Notes: generated by a model from the letters alone, not told the origin. Positions 36,000-47,588 are shown, numbered from the stretch's first letter. The stretch is 64,000 bases of DNA from Chiayiivirga sp. (GCA_022647565.1 JALCLA010000002.1:186001-250000); one strand, 5' to 3'. Translations and numbers: made by a program.

Positions 36000-36664
36000 T
36001 GACACTGCGCGTCGCGGTTCTGGCCTCGGGTCGCGGCAGCCACTTCGTCTCGCTGGCCGACGCCGCTGCCCGCGGCGAACTTCCGATCCGCGTGGTCGGC
36101 GTGTTCAGCGACAAACCGGCGGCACCGGTGTTGCAGCGGGCCGCAGAGCGGGGCGTGCCGTCGCAGGTGTTCGAGCCGCGACGATACGTGGATCGCACCG
36201 CGCACGAAGCCGCGCTGTTCGCCGCGGTGGACGCGGCCGAACCGGAGCTGATCGTTTGCGCCGGCTACATGCGCATCCTCGGTGCCGCCGTGGTGACGCC
36301 GCGTTCGGGGCGCATGCTCAACATCCATCCTTCGCTGCTGCCCCGGCACCGCGGCCTGCACACACATCGACGGGCACTGGAAGCGGGCGATGCCGAACAC
36401 GGCGCCAGCGTGCACTTCGTCACTGCCGAACTCGACGGCGGCCCGGTGCTGGCGCAGGCGCGCGTGGCGGTGCAGCCGGGCGACGACGAAGCCACGCTGG
36501 CACAGCGCGTGCTGGAACGCGAACACCCCTTGCTGCGCGCCTGCGTCGGCCTGTTCGCCGCGGGGCGCATCGCGCTGCGCGAGGATGGCATCGAACTCGA
36601 CCAGGCACGACTGCCACAACCGCTGCAGCTGCAGGACGACAACCATCGCTTGAGCCGCGAATGA
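35999..36664 (+). CDS. purN: Phosphoribosylglycinamide formyltransferase
   Basis: 221 residues from ATG 35999 (TGATG overlap with purM). The GART domain starts VAVLASGRGSHFVSL; the catalytic triad Asn-His-Asp is in MLNIHPSLLP (Asn, His) and TAELDGGP (Asp). It formylates GAR with 10-formyl-tetrahydrofolate in purine synthesis. The SGRGSN loop of E. coli reads SGRGSH here. The C-terminal ~20 residues (LPQPLQLQDDNHRLSRE) extend slightly past the family length. A following DUF3108 gene is a usual neighbour in Xanthomonadales. Confidence 0.95.
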   Translation: MTLRVAVLASGRGSHFVSLADAAARGELPIRVVGVFSDKPAAPVLQRAAERGVPSQVFEPRRYVDRTAHEAALFAAVDAAEPELIVCAGYMRILGAAVVTPRSGRMLNIHPSLLPRHRGLHTHRRALEAGDAEHGASVHFVTAELDGGPVLAQARVAVQPGDDEATLAQRVLEREHPLLRACVGLFAAGRIALREDGIELDQARLPQPLQLQDDNHRLSRE

Positions 36665-36747
36665 ACGGCCCGGCCGCATTCAGCCCGGCCTCATGCGCCG
36701 TGCCCGATACAGGCCGCTGTTTACACCCGTCCCGGTTGATCCAACGC

Positions 36748-37470
36748 ATGACGACCCGATTCCGCTACGCCGCGCTCGCGCTGCTCTGCCTGCTCACCGG
36801 TGTGGCCACCGCCAAAGCCGAGCCGCCCAAGCCCTACAGCGCCGAATACGAAGTGCTGCGCAACGGTTCGCCCATGGGGCGCGGTACCGTGACGCTGCGC
36901 GGCGACGAACGCGGCGAGTGGGAGCTGCACAGCGTGACCCGCGGCACCGAAGGCCTCGCAGGCCTGGCCGGTGCGACGATCGTGGAGCAGTCCAGCTTGC
37001 GCTGGGTCGATGATCGTCCCGAATCGCGCGACTACCGCTATCGCCAGAACCTGGCCTGGCGCACGCGCGAGCGCAGCGTGGAGTTCGATTCGGCCGCGAA
37101 ACGCATCGTGAGCCGCGACCGCCGCGGCGAACACGTGTTCACGTTCGCGCCGGGCGCGCTGGATCGACAAAGCGTGATGCTGGCACTGGCGCGCGACCTG
37201 GCCGCGGGCAAGCGCGACACGCTCACCTACACCGTCGCCGACCGCGACGAATTCGGCCCGGAACGCTACCGTGTCGGAGCCGAAGAAACCGTGCAGACCC
37301 CGGCCGGCTCGTTGCGCGCGTTACGGGTGGAACGTGTACGCGACGACGCTCGCGGCCGCAGCACGATCAACTGGTTCGGCATCGAACAGGGCTTCCTGCC
37401 GGTGCGCGTACTGCAGACCGAGCCGGATGGCGACAGCTTCGAAATGCGGTTGATCTCGCTCACGCGCTGA
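36748..37470 (+). CDS. DUF3108 domain exported protein
   Basis: 240 residues from ATG 36748, chosen because it opens a good signal peptide (MTTRFRYAALALLCLLTGV, cleavage near AKA). An ATG at 36661 overlapping the purN stop would add 29 polar residues before it. The mature protein begins KPYSAEYEVLRNGSPMGRGTVTL and has alternating beta-strands to the end (RVLQTEPDGDSFEMRL), matching DUF3108, a periplasmic beta-barrel-like family of unknown role. It is the third gene of purM-purN-DUF3108. Confidence 0.8.
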   Translation: MTTRFRYAALALLCLLTGVATAKAEPPKPYSAEYEVLRNGSPMGRGTVTLRGDERGEWELHSVTRGTEGLAGLAGATIVEQSSLRWVDDRPESRDYRYRQNLAWRTRERSVEFDSAAKRIVSRDRRGEHVFTFAPGALDRQSVMLALARDLAAGKRDTLTYTVADRDEFGPERYRVGAEETVQTPAGSLRALRVERVRDDARGRSTINWFGIEQGFLPVRVLQTEPDGDSFEMRLISLTR

Positions 37471-37484
37471 GGCGGGTTCGGGGT

Positions 37485-37700
37485 CAAGACCAAGATCAAG
37501 ATCAAGATCAACGGCGTTCAACGCAAAGGGCGCAGAGGAAAGGCAGAGAGGAGCGCCAAGGGAAGAGCAGTTGAGTTCGATGCTCGCGCTGGGTCTGGCT
37601 GCGCAGGAAACCACTCCTGCTTTCCTCTGCGTTACTTTCTTCTGCCCTTCTTTGCGTCCTTTGCGTTGAACGCCTTGGCTTTGGCTCTGGTCTTGGCCAA
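37485..37700. repeat. Intergenic inverted-repeat element
   Basis: The 252-base gap between the DUF3108 and murA genes holds no gene. A perfect 17-base inverted pair (37513-37529 and 37658-37674, GGCGTTCAACGCAAAGG) frames ~130 bases, preceded by a short CAAGAT tandem run (37490-37509) that is partly mirrored at 37680-37697 (TGGCTCTGGTCTTGG). TTCAACGCAAAGG-type repeats are common intergenic debris in this order and generate spurious ORFs. Confidence 0.8.
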
Positions 37701-37722
37701 GGCGCTCGCACGCGCCAGATGA

Positions 37723-39350
<1,628 letters not shown>

Positions 39351-39592
39351 CGGGGAAAAGTACAGGGCCTTGCATGCTTCGGCTTGCTTCCACACGCCGA
39401 ACCCTTGCAGGCATGGACTCGACGCCCCCCCGCCACGCGAGACAGGACGGCCCGATGAAACTGAAGGGAGTCACATCGGCCGACCACCCGGCGCGAAATC
39501 CGGCGCGTGGGGGTGGGGTAGAATGGGGCGCGCATGATAATCAAAAACGCGACCCTCCGCCTGCACTTGCGCGACTTTTCGGACTCCCCTCG

Positions 39593-40615
39593 ATGAACGC
39601 GCTGATCCATTCCCTGCCCCGCCCCTCGCCGGTGGCCGACTCCGACCCCGCCGCCCTGATCCGCAGCGGCCAGGCCGTGATCGACATCGAAACACGTGCG
39701 ATCGAGGCCTTGCGGCCCCGCATCGACGCCGATTTCGTCGCTGCCTGCCGCCTGATGCTGGCGTGCCAAGGGCGCGTGGTGGCGGTCGGGATGGGCAAGT
39801 CCGGCCATATCGCGCGCAAGATCGCGGCCACCTTCGCGTCCACCGGCACCCCGGCCTTCTACGTGCATCCGGGCGAAGCCAGCCACGGCGACCTGGGCAT
39901 GATCACGGACGCCGACGTGGTGCTGGCGCTGTCCAACTCCGGTGAAACCGATGAAGTGCTCACCATCGTCCCGGTGCTGCGCCGCCAGGGCAATGCCCTG
40001 ATCGCGCTCACCGGCCGACCCGGCTCGACCCTGGCCCGCCTGGCCGACGTCCATCTCGACGTGAGCGTGGCCGAGGAGGCCTGCCCGCTCGGACTCGCCC
40101 CCACCTCCAGCACCAGCGCTGCGCTGGTGATGGGCGACGCGCTGGCGGTGGCCCTGCTGGAGGCACGCGGCTTCACCTCCGAGGATTTCGCCCGCTCGCA
40201 TCCGGCCGGCAGCCTCGGCCGCCGCCTGTTGCTGCATATCTCCGACATCATGCACCGCGAGGCGGAAGTACCGCGCGTGAACGAATCAGCCTCGCTCAGC
40301 GAGGCGCTGGTGGAAATGAGCCGCAAGCGCCTCGGCATGACGGCCGTCGTCGATGCCGAAAACCGCCTGCTGGGCGTATTCACCGACGGCGACCTGCGCC
40401 GCGCCCTGGACGACGCCGGCACCGACCTGCGCGGCACACCGGTGCTGAAGGCCATGTCGCGGCATCCCAAGACCATCGGTCCTGAGAAGCTGGCGGTGGA
40501 GGCGGCGCACCTGATGGAAGAGCACAAGATCAGCGCGCTGGTGGTGGTGGACGCCGAGCAGCGCGTGGTGGGCGCGCTCAACATCCACGACCTGCTGCGC
40601 GCGCGCGTGGTGTGA
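39593..40615 (+). CDS. kdsD: Arabinose-5-phosphate isomerase
   Basis: 340 residues from ATG 39593. An N-terminal sugar-isomerase (SIS) domain (VVAVGMGKSGHIARKIAATF; SNSGETDEVL; LAPTSSTSAALVMGDALAVAL) is followed by two CBS domains (from about 215), including HISDIMHREAEVPRV and TDGDLRRALD. It interconverts ribulose 5-phosphate and arabinose 5-phosphate, the first step to Kdo of lipopolysaccharide. The upstream TAGAAT at 39519-39524 could be a -10 element. It starts the block kdsD-kdsC-lptC-lptA-lptB-rpoN. Confidence 0.95.
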   Translation: MNALIHSLPRPSPVADSDPAALIRSGQAVIDIETRAIEALRPRIDADFVAACRLMLACQGRVVAVGMGKSGHIARKIAATFASTGTPAFYVHPGEASHGDLGMITDADVVLALSNSGETDEVLTIVPVLRRQGNALIALTGRPGSTLARLADVHLDVSVAEEACPLGLAPTSSTSAALVMGDALAVALLEARGFTSEDFARSHPAGSLGRRLLLHISDIMHREAEVPRVNESASLSEALVEMSRKRLGMTAVVDAENRLLGVFTDGDLRRALDDAGTDLRGTPVLKAMSRHPKTIGPEKLAVEAAHLMEEHKISALVVVDAEQRVVGALNIHDLLRARVV

Positions 40616-40658
40616 CGACGGCATCCGACGCGTCCGAGTCATCGACCGGGAAATCGAC

Positions 40659-41213
40659 ATGGCCAGCGACTATCTGAACGACCTCACTCCCGATCAGCGC
40701 GCCCGTGCGGCCAAGGTCAGGCTGCTGGCGCTCGATGTCGATGGCACGCTCAGCGACGGGCGACTCTGGTTCAGTTCCGAAGGCAAGGAACTCAAGGCCT
40801 TCCACGTACTGGACGGCCAGGGCATGAAGCTGCTGCGCGACCACGGCATCGAAGTGGCCCTGATCACCGCGCGCGAAAGCCCGGTGGTGCAGGTGCGTGC
40901 ACGCGAACTCGGGCTGCGCCACGTTTATCAGGGCAGCCGCAACAAGCTCGACAGCCTCGACCACCTCTGCCACGCACTGTCGATCACCCACGAGCAGGTG
41001 GCCTACATGGGCGACGACCTGCCCGACCTGCCGGCACTGCGCGTGGCCGGCTTCGCCGCCGCCCCCGCGAACGCACATCCCTGGGTCCGCGACTACGCCC
41101 ACTGGCACAGTCGTGCCGGTGGCGGCGAGGGCGCGGTACGTGAACTATGCGACGCCATCCTGCTGGCGCAAGGCCGGGTCGAAGCGATACTGAAGCGCTT
41201 CCTGCCCGAATGA
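40659..41213 (+). CDS. kdsC: 3-deoxy-D-manno-octulosonate 8-phosphate phosphatase
   Basis: 184 residues. HAD-family phosphatase of the C0 (capless) type: nucleophile and acid aspartates 26 and 28 in LALDVDGTLSDG, Ser/Thr motif in ALITARES, and YMGDDLPDLPAL carrying the metal-binding aspartates. It releases Kdo from Kdo-8-phosphate. It follows kdsD by 43 bases and overlaps lptC by 4 (ATGA). Confidence 0.95.
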   Translation: MASDYLNDLTPDQRARAAKVRLLALDVDGTLSDGRLWFSSEGKELKAFHVLDGQGMKLLRDHGIEVALITARESPVVQVRARELGLRHVYQGSRNKLDSLDHLCHALSITHEQVAYMGDDLPDLPALRVAGFAAAPANAHPWVRDYAHWHSRAGGGEGAVRELCDAILLAQGRVEAILKRFLPE

Positions 41214-41773
41214 CGACCCCACGCTGGCTACCCGGCTTGGTCCTGTTCTTGGTGGCAGCCGTCACCGGCTGGATGGTGTGGCAACTGCAGCGTCGCGAGG
41301 AAGCGCCGCCGCTCTACGGCCCGCCGCGCTCCGACTACACCCTGATCGACTACGAACTGGTGGCGCTGGACGACGCCGGGGCCGAATCGTTCCGGGTGCA
41401 CGGCCCGATGCTGGCCCGCCATCCCTTCCTCGGGACGCTTGACGTGGAGCAGCCGCGCTTCCTGTTTCCGGATTCGTCCGGAAATCCCTGGAATGCGCGC
41501 GCCGCCCGCGCTTTCGTCACCGAGAAAGGCGAAGAAGTGCGCTTGTCCGGCGGCGTGGAATTCGATGGCCCGCCCGATGCCGATGGCCGCATCGAGCTGC
41601 GCGCCGACCATCTGAACGTCTTGCCAAAGACGCGCGAGCTGGTGTCCGAGGCCGCCGTGACCGTCACCGGCCCCGGTTCTATACTGCGCGGCCGCGGCCT
41701 GCGCGCCGACCTCAACGCGCGCCGCTTCCAACTCTCGGATGTCACCGGTCACTATGCGCCCAAGACTCGTTGA
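41210..41773 (+). CDS. lptC: LPS export protein LptC
   Basis: 187 residues from ATG 41210 (E. coli 191). A single N-terminal membrane anchor (PGLVLFLVAAVTGWMVWQL) is followed by a periplasmic beta-jellyroll domain (DYTLIDYELVALDDAG; LRADHLNVLPKTRELVSEAAVTVTGPG). LptC is part of the LptB2FGC inner-membrane complex and hands lipopolysaccharide to LptA. It overlaps kdsC by 4 and lptA by 20 bases, so translation is coupled. Confidence 0.92.
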   Translation: MTTPRWLPGLVLFLVAAVTGWMVWQLQRREEAPPLYGPPRSDYTLIDYELVALDDAGAESFRVHGPMLARHPFLGTLDVEQPRFLFPDSSGNPWNARAARAFVTEKGEEVRLSGGVEFDGPPDADGRIELRADHLNVLPKTRELVSEAAVTVTGPGSILRGRGLRADLNARRFQLSDVTGHYAPKTR

Positions 41774-42314
41774 ATCGCTGCTGCTGGCCCTGGCTTCGTT
41801 GGTCCTCGCCACCGCCGCGGTGGCGCGCGAATCCGACCGGCAGCAAGCGATGGACCTGCAGGCCGAAGACGGCAACGCCACCCTGGCCGAAGACGGCGAT
41901 TCGACCTTTAGCGGCAACGTCGCCATCACCCAGGGCACCTTGAAGATCGCCGCAGGCAACATGGTCATCACGCGCAAGGCCGGTGCCGTGGCGCGCGTGG
42001 TGTTCGAAGGCCAGCCGGCGACGATGCAACAAGAGAACGACAACGGCGCGCTGATGCGCGCGCAGGCCAACCGGATCGAATACGACGTGGACGCCGAGAC
42101 CGTGGTGCTGGCCGGCAACGTGGAGGTGGACCAGGCCGGCGACCAGTTGCGTGGCCAGCGCATCACCTACGACCTGAACAACGGCCGCATGAACGCCGCC
42201 GGCGAGGGCGCGGGCGACGGCCGCATCCGCATGACGATCCAGCCACGCGCCAGCGCCGCCAGCGACGACGCCGGCAAGACCGATCCGGGCAAGAGCCAGG
42301 ACGACACGCCTTGA
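41754..42314 (+). CDS. lptA: LPS transport periplasmic protein LptA
   Basis: 186 residues from ATG 41754; a GTG at 41739 is possible. Signal peptide ([24 protein letters not shown]), then the LptA/OstA jellyroll with repeating strands: [50 protein letters not shown] and [13 protein letters not shown]. It forms the periplasmic bridge carrying lipopolysaccharide to LptDE. The C-terminal tail is Asp/Lys-rich and probably disordered. It overlaps lptB by one base. Confidence 0.93.
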   Translation: MRPRLVESLLLALASLVLATAAVARESDRQQAMDLQAEDGNATLAEDGDSTFSGNVAITQGTLKIAAGNMVITRKAGAVARVVFEGQPATMQQENDNGALMRAQANRIEYDVDAETVVLAGNVEVDQAGDQLRGQRITYDLNNGRMNAAGEGAGDGRIRMTIQPRASAASDDAGKTDPGKSQDDTP

Positions 42315-43033
42315 TGCTGCAGGCGCGTTCGCTGCGCAAGCGCTACCGCGCGCGCGAAGTCGTGCGCGACTTCAGCCTCGAACTGAAGGAAGGCGAGGTC
42401 GCCGGCCTGCTCGGCCCGAACGGCGCTGGCAAGACCACCTGCTTCTACATGATCGTCGGCCTGGTGCCGGCGGACGGCGGCGCGATCCTGCTTGATGGTA
42501 CCGACATCACCACGCTGCCGATGCACGCGCGCGCGCGCCGCGGCGTCGGTTACCTGCCGCAGGAACCCTCGGTGTTCCGCCGCCTGAGCGTGGCCGACAA
42601 CGTGATGGCCGTGCTGGAGCTGCGCGAAGACCTCGACGCGCGCGGTCGTGGCAAGGAACTCGAAGCGCTGCTGGACGAACTGCAGGTGGCGCACGTCGCC
42701 GGCCAGCTCGGTGCCTCGCTCTCGGGCGGCGAACGCCGCCGCGTCGAGATCGCGCGCGCCCTCGCGGGGCGTCCGCGCCTGATGCTGCTGGACGAACCCT
42801 TCGCCGGGGTCGATCCGATCTCGGTCGGCGAGATCCAGAAAATCATCCGGCACCTCAAGCAGCGCGGCATCGGCGTGCTCATCACCGATCACAACGTGCG
42901 CGAGACGCTCGGCATCTGCGACCACGCCTACATCCTGAACGAAGGCGCGGTGCTGGCGCAGGGCACACCCGCGCACATCCTCGAACACCCGGACGTGCGC
43001 CGCGTCTATCTGGGTGAGAGTTTCCGGATGTAG
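42314..43033 (+). CDS. lptB: LPS export ABC transporter ATPase LptB
   Basis: 239 residues from ATG 42314; the preceding TTG is an alternative. Walker [10 protein letters not shown]-loop region [12 protein letters not shown], signature [15 protein letters not shown], Walker [14 protein letters not shown] and H-loop ITDHNVRE. Cytoplasmic ATPase driving lipopolysaccharide extraction with LptFG, which are not in this window. Fourth in the kdsC-lptCAB run; rpoN follows after 103 bases. Confidence 0.96.
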   Translation: MLQARSLRKRYRAREVVRDFSLELKEGEVAGLLGPNGAGKTTCFYMIVGLVPADGGAILLDGTDITTLPMHARARRGVGYLPQEPSVFRRLSVADNVMAVLELREDLDARGRGKELEALLDELQVAHVAGQLGASLSGGERRRVEIARALAGRPRLMLLDEPFAGVDPISVGEIQKIIRHLKQRGIGVLITDHNVRETLGICDHAYILNEGAVLAQGTPAHILEHPDVRRVYLGESFRM

Positions 43034-43136
43034 TCCAACCGGCCGCGTCAAGCGCAAGAGTGCAACCAATTGCAATTTGCCGCTTCGCGATGCGCCGCAC
43101 ACGCAGCGCAGGGACGCGAGGGTTTACGATAGCGAC

Positions 43137-44582
43137 GTGCGCCCCGCCCTGCAGCTCAAGCTCGGACAACACCTCACCCTGACGCCGCAGTTGCGCCAGG
43201 CGATCAAGCTGTTGCAGTTGTCGAGCGTGGAGCTGGATGCAGAGATCACCGCGGCGCTGGAGTCCAACCCGCTGCTGGAGCGTCCCGAAGACGCCGAACC
43301 GGTGGCGGAAGCCTCGTCTGACAGCCTTGGCAACGACGACGCGGGTTCCGCCGAAGGCGACGGTGAAGCTTCCGAACTCGAGACCGATGACTATCAGGCC
43401 GAGCCGGACTGGCCGGAGGAAGACTACGGCGGTGCCGGCAGCGGCAAGGGCGATGGCGAGGATGGCGAACGCGATCAACTGGCCGGCGCGGTCACCGAGG
43501 ATCTGCAGGATCACCTGCTCTGGCAGCTCAACCTCACCCCGATGTCGCCGCGCGACCGCGCCATCGGCGTGGCCCTGATCGAAGCCATCGGCGAAGACGG
43601 CTATCTGTCCGAGTCGATCGAGGCCATCCAGGAAGGTCTGCGACCGGACGTCGAGGCCGACATCGACGAAATCGAAGCGGTGCTGCATCGGATCCAGCGC
43701 TTCGACCCGCTCGGCGTGGCCGCGCGCAGCCTGTCCGAGAGCCTTCGCGTGCAGCTGTCGGCGCTGGATCCGATGTCGACGCCGGGCCTCGGCCTGGCGC
43801 AGGCACTGGCGGCGACCCAGCTCGAGGCCCTGGCCAAGCTCGGTGCGGAGAAACTTGCGACGCAACTCGCGGTCGACATTGACGACATGCACGCCGCCGT
43901 CGCCTTGTTGCGTACGCTCGATCCGCGCCCCGGCGCACAGATCGCATCGACGCCGCCCGAATACGTGACGCCGGATGCGTATGCCTATCGCCACAACGGC
44001 GTCTGGCGAGTCGGGCTGGCACCGGGCTGCCGCCCGCAACTGGGGATCAATCGCCACTACGAATCCCTCATCGCGCGCGCCAGCAAGGGTGACGCCACCT
44101 ACCTGCGCGGGCAGTTGCAGGAGGCCCGCTGGCTGATCAAGAGTCTCGTCACCCGTGCCGACACGGTGCAACGGGTGGCCGCCTGCATCGTGAAGCACCA
44201 ATCCGGCTTCCTCGACCACGGTGCCGAAGCGATGCGCCCCCTGGTGTTGCGGGAAGTCGCCGAGGAACTGGGCCTGCACGAATCCACGATCTCGCGCGTG
44301 ACCACGCGCAAGTACCTGCACACCCCGCGCGGCACCTTTGAATTCAAGCACTTCTTTTCGTCCAGCCTGGCCACCAGTGACGGTGGCGCGGCCTCCAGCA
44401 CGGCGATCCAGGCCATGATCAAGCGCCTGATCGACCAGGAAGACCCGCGCCGACCGCTGTCGGACGCCAGGCTCGCCGACGACCTGAAGGGCACCGGCAT
44501 CACCGTGGCGCGCCGGACCGTGGCAAAATACCGGGAAGCGATGAACATCCCTTCGTCCAACGAACGGCAGCGGCTCGGCTGA
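43137..44582 (+). CDS. rpoN: RNA polymerase sigma-54 factor
   Basis: 481 residues from GTG 43137, giving the classical start MRPALQLKLGQHLTLTPQLRQAIKLLQLS (region I activator-interacting, coordinates 43137-43223). An acidic linker (about 50-115) follows, then the core-binding domain, a helix-turn-helix (EELGLHESTISRVTTRKYL) and the RpoN box ARRTVAKYRE near the C-terminus. It directs transcription from -24/-12 promoters with enhancer-binding proteins. The upstream in-frame extension lacks family similarity. Position after lptB and before hpf-ptsN is the conserved one. Confidence 0.95.
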   Translation: MRPALQLKLGQHLTLTPQLRQAIKLLQLSSVELDAEITAALESNPLLERPEDAEPVAEASSDSLGNDDAGSAEGDGEASELETDDYQAEPDWPEEDYGGAGSGKGDGEDGERDQLAGAVTEDLQDHLLWQLNLTPMSPRDRAIGVALIEAIGEDGYLSESIEAIQEGLRPDVEADIDEIEAVLHRIQRFDPLGVAARSLSESLRVQLSALDPMSTPGLGLAQALAATQLEALAKLGAEKLATQLAVDIDDMHAAVALLRTLDPRPGAQIASTPPEYVTPDAYAYRHNGVWRVGLAPGCRPQLGINRHYESLIARASKGDATYLRGQLQEARWLIKSLVTRADTVQRVAACIVKHQSGFLDHGAEAMRPLVLREVAEELGLHESTISRVTTRKYLHTPRGTFEFKHFFSSSLATSDGGAASSTAIQAMIKRLIDQEDPRRPLSDARLADDLKGTGITVARRTVAKYREAMNIPSSNERQRLG

Positions 44583-44712
44583 CTCATGCCTGTCCCGCGC
44601 GCCGTCCCCGGCCTTCGTTCCGGGCGCTCCCCGTCCCTTCCCGACTCGTTCCAGCCGGTCGCTCCCGACCGGTGTTCCGTGGCTGTACCCGCAGGTAAAC
44701 AGGAGGCCTAGC

Positions 44713-45039
44713 ATGCGAATCGAAATCAGCGGTCACCAGATCGACGTCACTCCCGCGCTGCGCGACTACGTGCAGAGCAAGCTCGAGCGGCTGACCCGCC
44801 ATTCCGACCATCTCCACGACGGGCACGTGATCTTGTCGGTGGAAAAGCTGCAACAGAAGGCCGAAGCCACGTTCAGCCTTTCCGGGCGCAGCCTGCACGC
44901 CGAATCGGTGGCCGAAGACATGTATGCCGCAATCGACCTGCTGGCCGACAAGCTCGACCGCCAGGTGCTCAAGCACAAGGAAAAGCTCACCGACCACCAT
45001 CGTGGCGAGGCAACGCTGCGCGACGGCAGCTTCGGCTGA
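44713..45039 (+). CDS. hpf: Ribosome hibernation-promoting factor (HPF/YfiA family)
   Basis: 108 residues with an unusually strong ribosome-binding site (AGGAGG at 44700-44705, 7 bases before the start). The fold starts MRIEISGHQIDVTPALRDYVQSKLERL and continues AEDMYAAIDLLADKLDRQVLKHKEKL, typical of short HPF. It binds the 30S subunit decoding site and promotes 100S ribosome dimers in stationary phase. A stem (CCGGTC/GACCGG) lies in the 130-base gap after rpoN. ptsN follows after 22 bases. Confidence 0.93.
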   Translation: MRIEISGHQIDVTPALRDYVQSKLERLTRHSDHLHDGHVILSVEKLQQKAEATFSLSGRSLHAESVAEDMYAAIDLLADKLDRQVLKHKEKLTDHHRGEATLRDGSFG

Positions 45040-45061
45040 GCGGAGCACGGGGTTTCCTGCC

Positions 45062-45532
45062 ATGCACCTGATCGACCTGCTGACCCCGGCGCGCGTCCTC
45101 GCCGGGGTCACCATCTCCAGCAAGAAGCGGCTGCTCGAACAGCTTTCCGGTCTGCTGTCCGAAGGCGCGGGCGCCGAGATCGAGCGCCGCGTGTTCGACA
45201 GCCTGTGCGGGCGCGAGAAGCTCGGGTCCACCGGCCTGGGGCATGGTGTGGCGATTCCGCATGGCCGGACCTCGGCCCTGCCCGGCGCGGTGGGTGCGTT
45301 CCTGCGCCTGGCCGAACCGATCGACTTCTCCGCGCTCGACGGCCAGCCGGTCGACCTGGTGTTTGCGTTGGCCGTGCCCGAGCATTTCAGCCACCAGCAC
45401 CTGCTGCTGCTGTCGCAACTGGCCGAAATGTTCAGTGATGCCGCGTTCTGCGCGCGTCTGCGCACAGCGCCCGACAACGGCGCGCTCTACGCCCTGCTCG
45501 CCGACTGGCAACTGGCCCACGCGGCGGCCTGA
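45062..45532 (+). CDS. ptsN: PTS-Ntr EIIA component
   Basis: 156 residues from ATG 45062. EIIA fructose/mannitol-type fold with phosphorylated histidine His67 in [13 protein letters not shown], and the conserved [20 protein letters not shown] before it. In the nitrogen-related phosphotransferase system it accepts phosphate from an HPr-like protein and regulates potassium uptake and other processes rather than moving sugar. It lies downstream of rpoN-hpf and upstream of hprK. Confidence 0.95.
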   Translation: MHLIDLLTPARVLAGVTISSKKRLLEQLSGLLSEGAGAEIERRVFDSLCGREKLGSTGLGHGVAIPHGRTSALPGAVGAFLRLAEPIDFSALDGQPVDLVFALAVPEHFSHQHLLLLSQLAEMFSDAAFCARLRTAPDNGALYALLADWQLAHAAA

Positions 45533-45561
45533 GCCCGGTGCCGGACGCCACGCACTCCGGC

Positions 45562-46512
45562 ATGAACGCCCGCATCACCGCGCGCGAACTGTTCGACCAG
45601 CTCAAGCAACGACTGAGCCTGCGCTGGGTCGCGGGTCAACGCGGCGAACCGCGCGTGCTGGAACCGCGCACCACCATGTCGCGGCGTCCGTCGATGGTCG
45701 GCTACCTCAACACCATCTACCCCAACAAGGTGCAGATCGTCGGCACCGAAGAACTCAACTATCTCGACGGACTGGACTCGCGCCAGCGTTGGGAAACGCT
45801 GGCCAAGATCGTCAACGATGCACCCCTTGCCCTGGTGGTGAGCAAGGACCAGACCGTCCCACCCGACCTGCGCGACGTGGCCAACGAATCCGACACGCCG
45901 CTATGGGTGTCGCCGCGGCGCGGACACGAGCTGCTCACCTACCTGCAGTACCACCTCGCGCGCGCGCTGGCGAACCGCATCACCGTGCACGGCGTGTTCA
46001 TGGAGGTGTATTCGATCGGCGTGCTGATTGCCGGTGAGTCGGGCTCGGGCAAGAGCGAGCTCGCGCTGGAGTTGATCACGCGCGGCCATCGGCTGGTGGC
46101 CGACGATGCGCCGGAGTTCACCCAGATTGCGCCCGATGTGCTCGACGGCACCTGCCCCGAGATGCTGCAGGACCTGATCGAAGTGCGCGGCGTGGGCATC
46201 CTCAACGTGCGCGAGATGTTCGGCGACACCTCGATCAAGCGCAACAAGTACCTGCGCCTGATCGTGAACCTCGAACGCCAGGACCCGCAGACCGATCCCA
46301 AGCCAGTGGACCGGCTCTACGGCGACATGGGCATCCGCCGCATCCTCGACATCGACATCCCGCAGATCACCTTGCCCGTGGCCGCGGGCCGCAATCTCGC
46401 CGTGCTGCTCGAAGCCGCGGTGCGCGCGCACGTGCTCAAGAGCAAGGGCATCGACGCGGCGCAAACCTTCATCGACCGCCAGGCGCACCTGATGCGGCAC
46501 CAGGATCCTTAG
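45562..46512 (+). CDS. hprK: HPr kinase/phosphorylase
   Basis: 316 residues from ATG 45562; GTG 45538 would add 8 residues. An N-terminal domain is followed by a P-loop kinase domain: Walker A GESGSGKS (158-165), His143 in VHGVFMEVY, Asp181-Asp182 in [10 protein letters not shown], and the family signature [15 protein letters not shown]. It phosphorylates HPr at Ser46 and removes that phosphate. The HPr encoded at 48115 does carry Ser46 (NAKSIMG), so enzyme and target match. The gene is inserted between ptsN and rapZ, as in other Xanthomonadales. Confidence 0.94.
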   Translation: MNARITARELFDQLKQRLSLRWVAGQRGEPRVLEPRTTMSRRPSMVGYLNTIYPNKVQIVGTEELNYLDGLDSRQRWETLAKIVNDAPLALVVSKDQTVPPDLRDVANESDTPLWVSPRRGHELLTYLQYHLARALANRITVHGVFMEVYSIGVLIAGESGSGKSELALELITRGHRLVADDAPEFTQIAPDVLDGTCPEMLQDLIEVRGVGILNVREMFGDTSIKRNKYLRLIVNLERQDPQTDPKPVDRLYGDMGIRRILDIDIPQITLPVAAGRNLAVLLEAAVRAHVLKSKGIDAAQTFIDRQAHLMRHQDP

Positions 46513-46606
46513 GAAGCGACTGAGCCAGCCCATGAACCACGACGTTTCCATGACTGCCTGCTTGCCTCCACAACCCCGCGACGCCTTGCTGCGCAAGCCG
46601 CCGCAG

Positions 46607-46623
46607 CCCCTTGACTCAAGGGG
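46607..46623. other. Perfect 17-base palindrome in the hprK-rapZ gap
   Basis: CCCCTTGA-C-TCAAGGGG forms an 8-bp stem, preceded at 46523-46535 by GAGCCAGCCC, which is the reverse complement of GGGCTGGCTC right after it. The 146-base gap therefore holds nested inverted repeats, possibly a processing site or weak terminator. No gene is visible in it. Confidence 0.6.
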
Positions 46624-46658
46624 CTGGCTCGCTTCGCTCAAATCTTCGGGCGCGTGCC

Positions 46659-47588
46659 GTGACTGACCTGCCGCACCTGCCCGCGTCCTCCGCCGAAGAT
46701 CCGCGCGATGCTCCGCCGGCCGCGCCGCTGATCGTGGTGAGCGGCCTGTCCGGTTCGGGCAAGAGCGTGGTGCTGCGCACGCTCGAAGACCTCGACTACT
46801 ACTGCGTGGACAACCTGCCCTCCGACCTGCTGCCGCAGTTCGTCGCCAGCGTCAGCCAGGACGCCGGCCACGGCGGCCAGCACCCGCGTCTCGCGGTCGG
46901 CATCGACGTGCGCAATACGCCGGAAGACCTCAGCCACCTGCCCGAATCGCTGTCCACGGTCGGTGCGCTCGGCTACCAGCACCAGTTGGTTTTCCTCGAC
47001 ACGCGCGACGAGGTCCTGATCCGGCGCTACAACGAAACCCGCCGCCGCCATCCCCTGAGTGCGCGCGGCCTGCCGCTGGCCGATGCCATCGCGCTGGAAC
47101 GACGCCTGCTCAAGCCGCTCTCGGCGATCGCGGATCGGGTCATCGACTCCAGCGATTTCAACGTGCACCAGCTGCGCCGCTGGGTGGTGACCGAACTGGC
47201 GCTCGGCAGCCAGCCCGGGCTCTCCATCCTGTTCGAGTCCTTCGCGTTTCGCCGGGGCGTGCCGGGCGACGCCGACTTCGTGTTCGATGCGCGCTGCCTG
47301 CCCAACCCGCACTGGGACGCACGCCTGCGCCCCTTGTCCGGACGCGACGCCGCGGTGCGCGAACACCTCGACCAGGAGCCCATGGTGGCCCGCTACCAGG
47401 CCCAGGTCGCGGCCTTCCTCGACACCTGGTTGCCGCAGTTCGAAAAAGATACGCGCAGCTACGTCACGGTCGCATTCGGCTGCACCGGAGGCCGTCATCG
47501 TTCCGTGTATCTCGCCGAAAAGCTGGCCGAACACATGCGCCTGCACGGCCGCTCGCAGGTTGTCACCTTCCACCGCGAACTGGAGTAG
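46659..47588 (+). CDS. rapZ: RNase adapter protein RapZ
   Basis: 309 residues from GTG 46659 (E. coli 284; the extra ~22 residues at the N-terminus are Pro/Ala-rich, so a later start is possible). Walker A GLSGSGKS (29-36), [37 protein letters not shown] and the C-terminal [17 protein letters not shown]. In E. coli RapZ binds the sRNA GlmZ and controls glucosamine-6-phosphate synthase. No GlmZ-like RNA was recognised here. It sits between hprK and the EIIA(Man)-HPr-EI genes. Confidence 0.94.
   Translation: MTDLPHLPASSAEDPRDAPPAAPLIVVSGLSGSGKSVVLRTLEDLDYYCVDNLPSDLLPQFVASVSQDAGHGGQHPRLAVGIDVRNTPEDLSHLPESLSTVGALGYQHQLVFLDTRDEVLIRRYNETRRRHPLSARGLPLADAIALERRLLKPLSAIADRVIDSSDFNVHQLRRWVVTELALGSQPGLSILFESFAFRRGVPGDADFVFDARCLPNPHWDARLRPLSGRDAAVREHLDQEPMVARYQAQVAAFLDTWLPQFEKDTRSYVTVAFGCTGGRHRSVYLAEKLAEHMRLHGRSQVVTFHRELE

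Noticed and set aside
46607..46660. TTG at 46611 as rapZ start
   Set aside because: It lies inside a perfect palindrome and adds 16 residues absent from the family; GTG 46659 is the better choice, although the exact start is uncertain.
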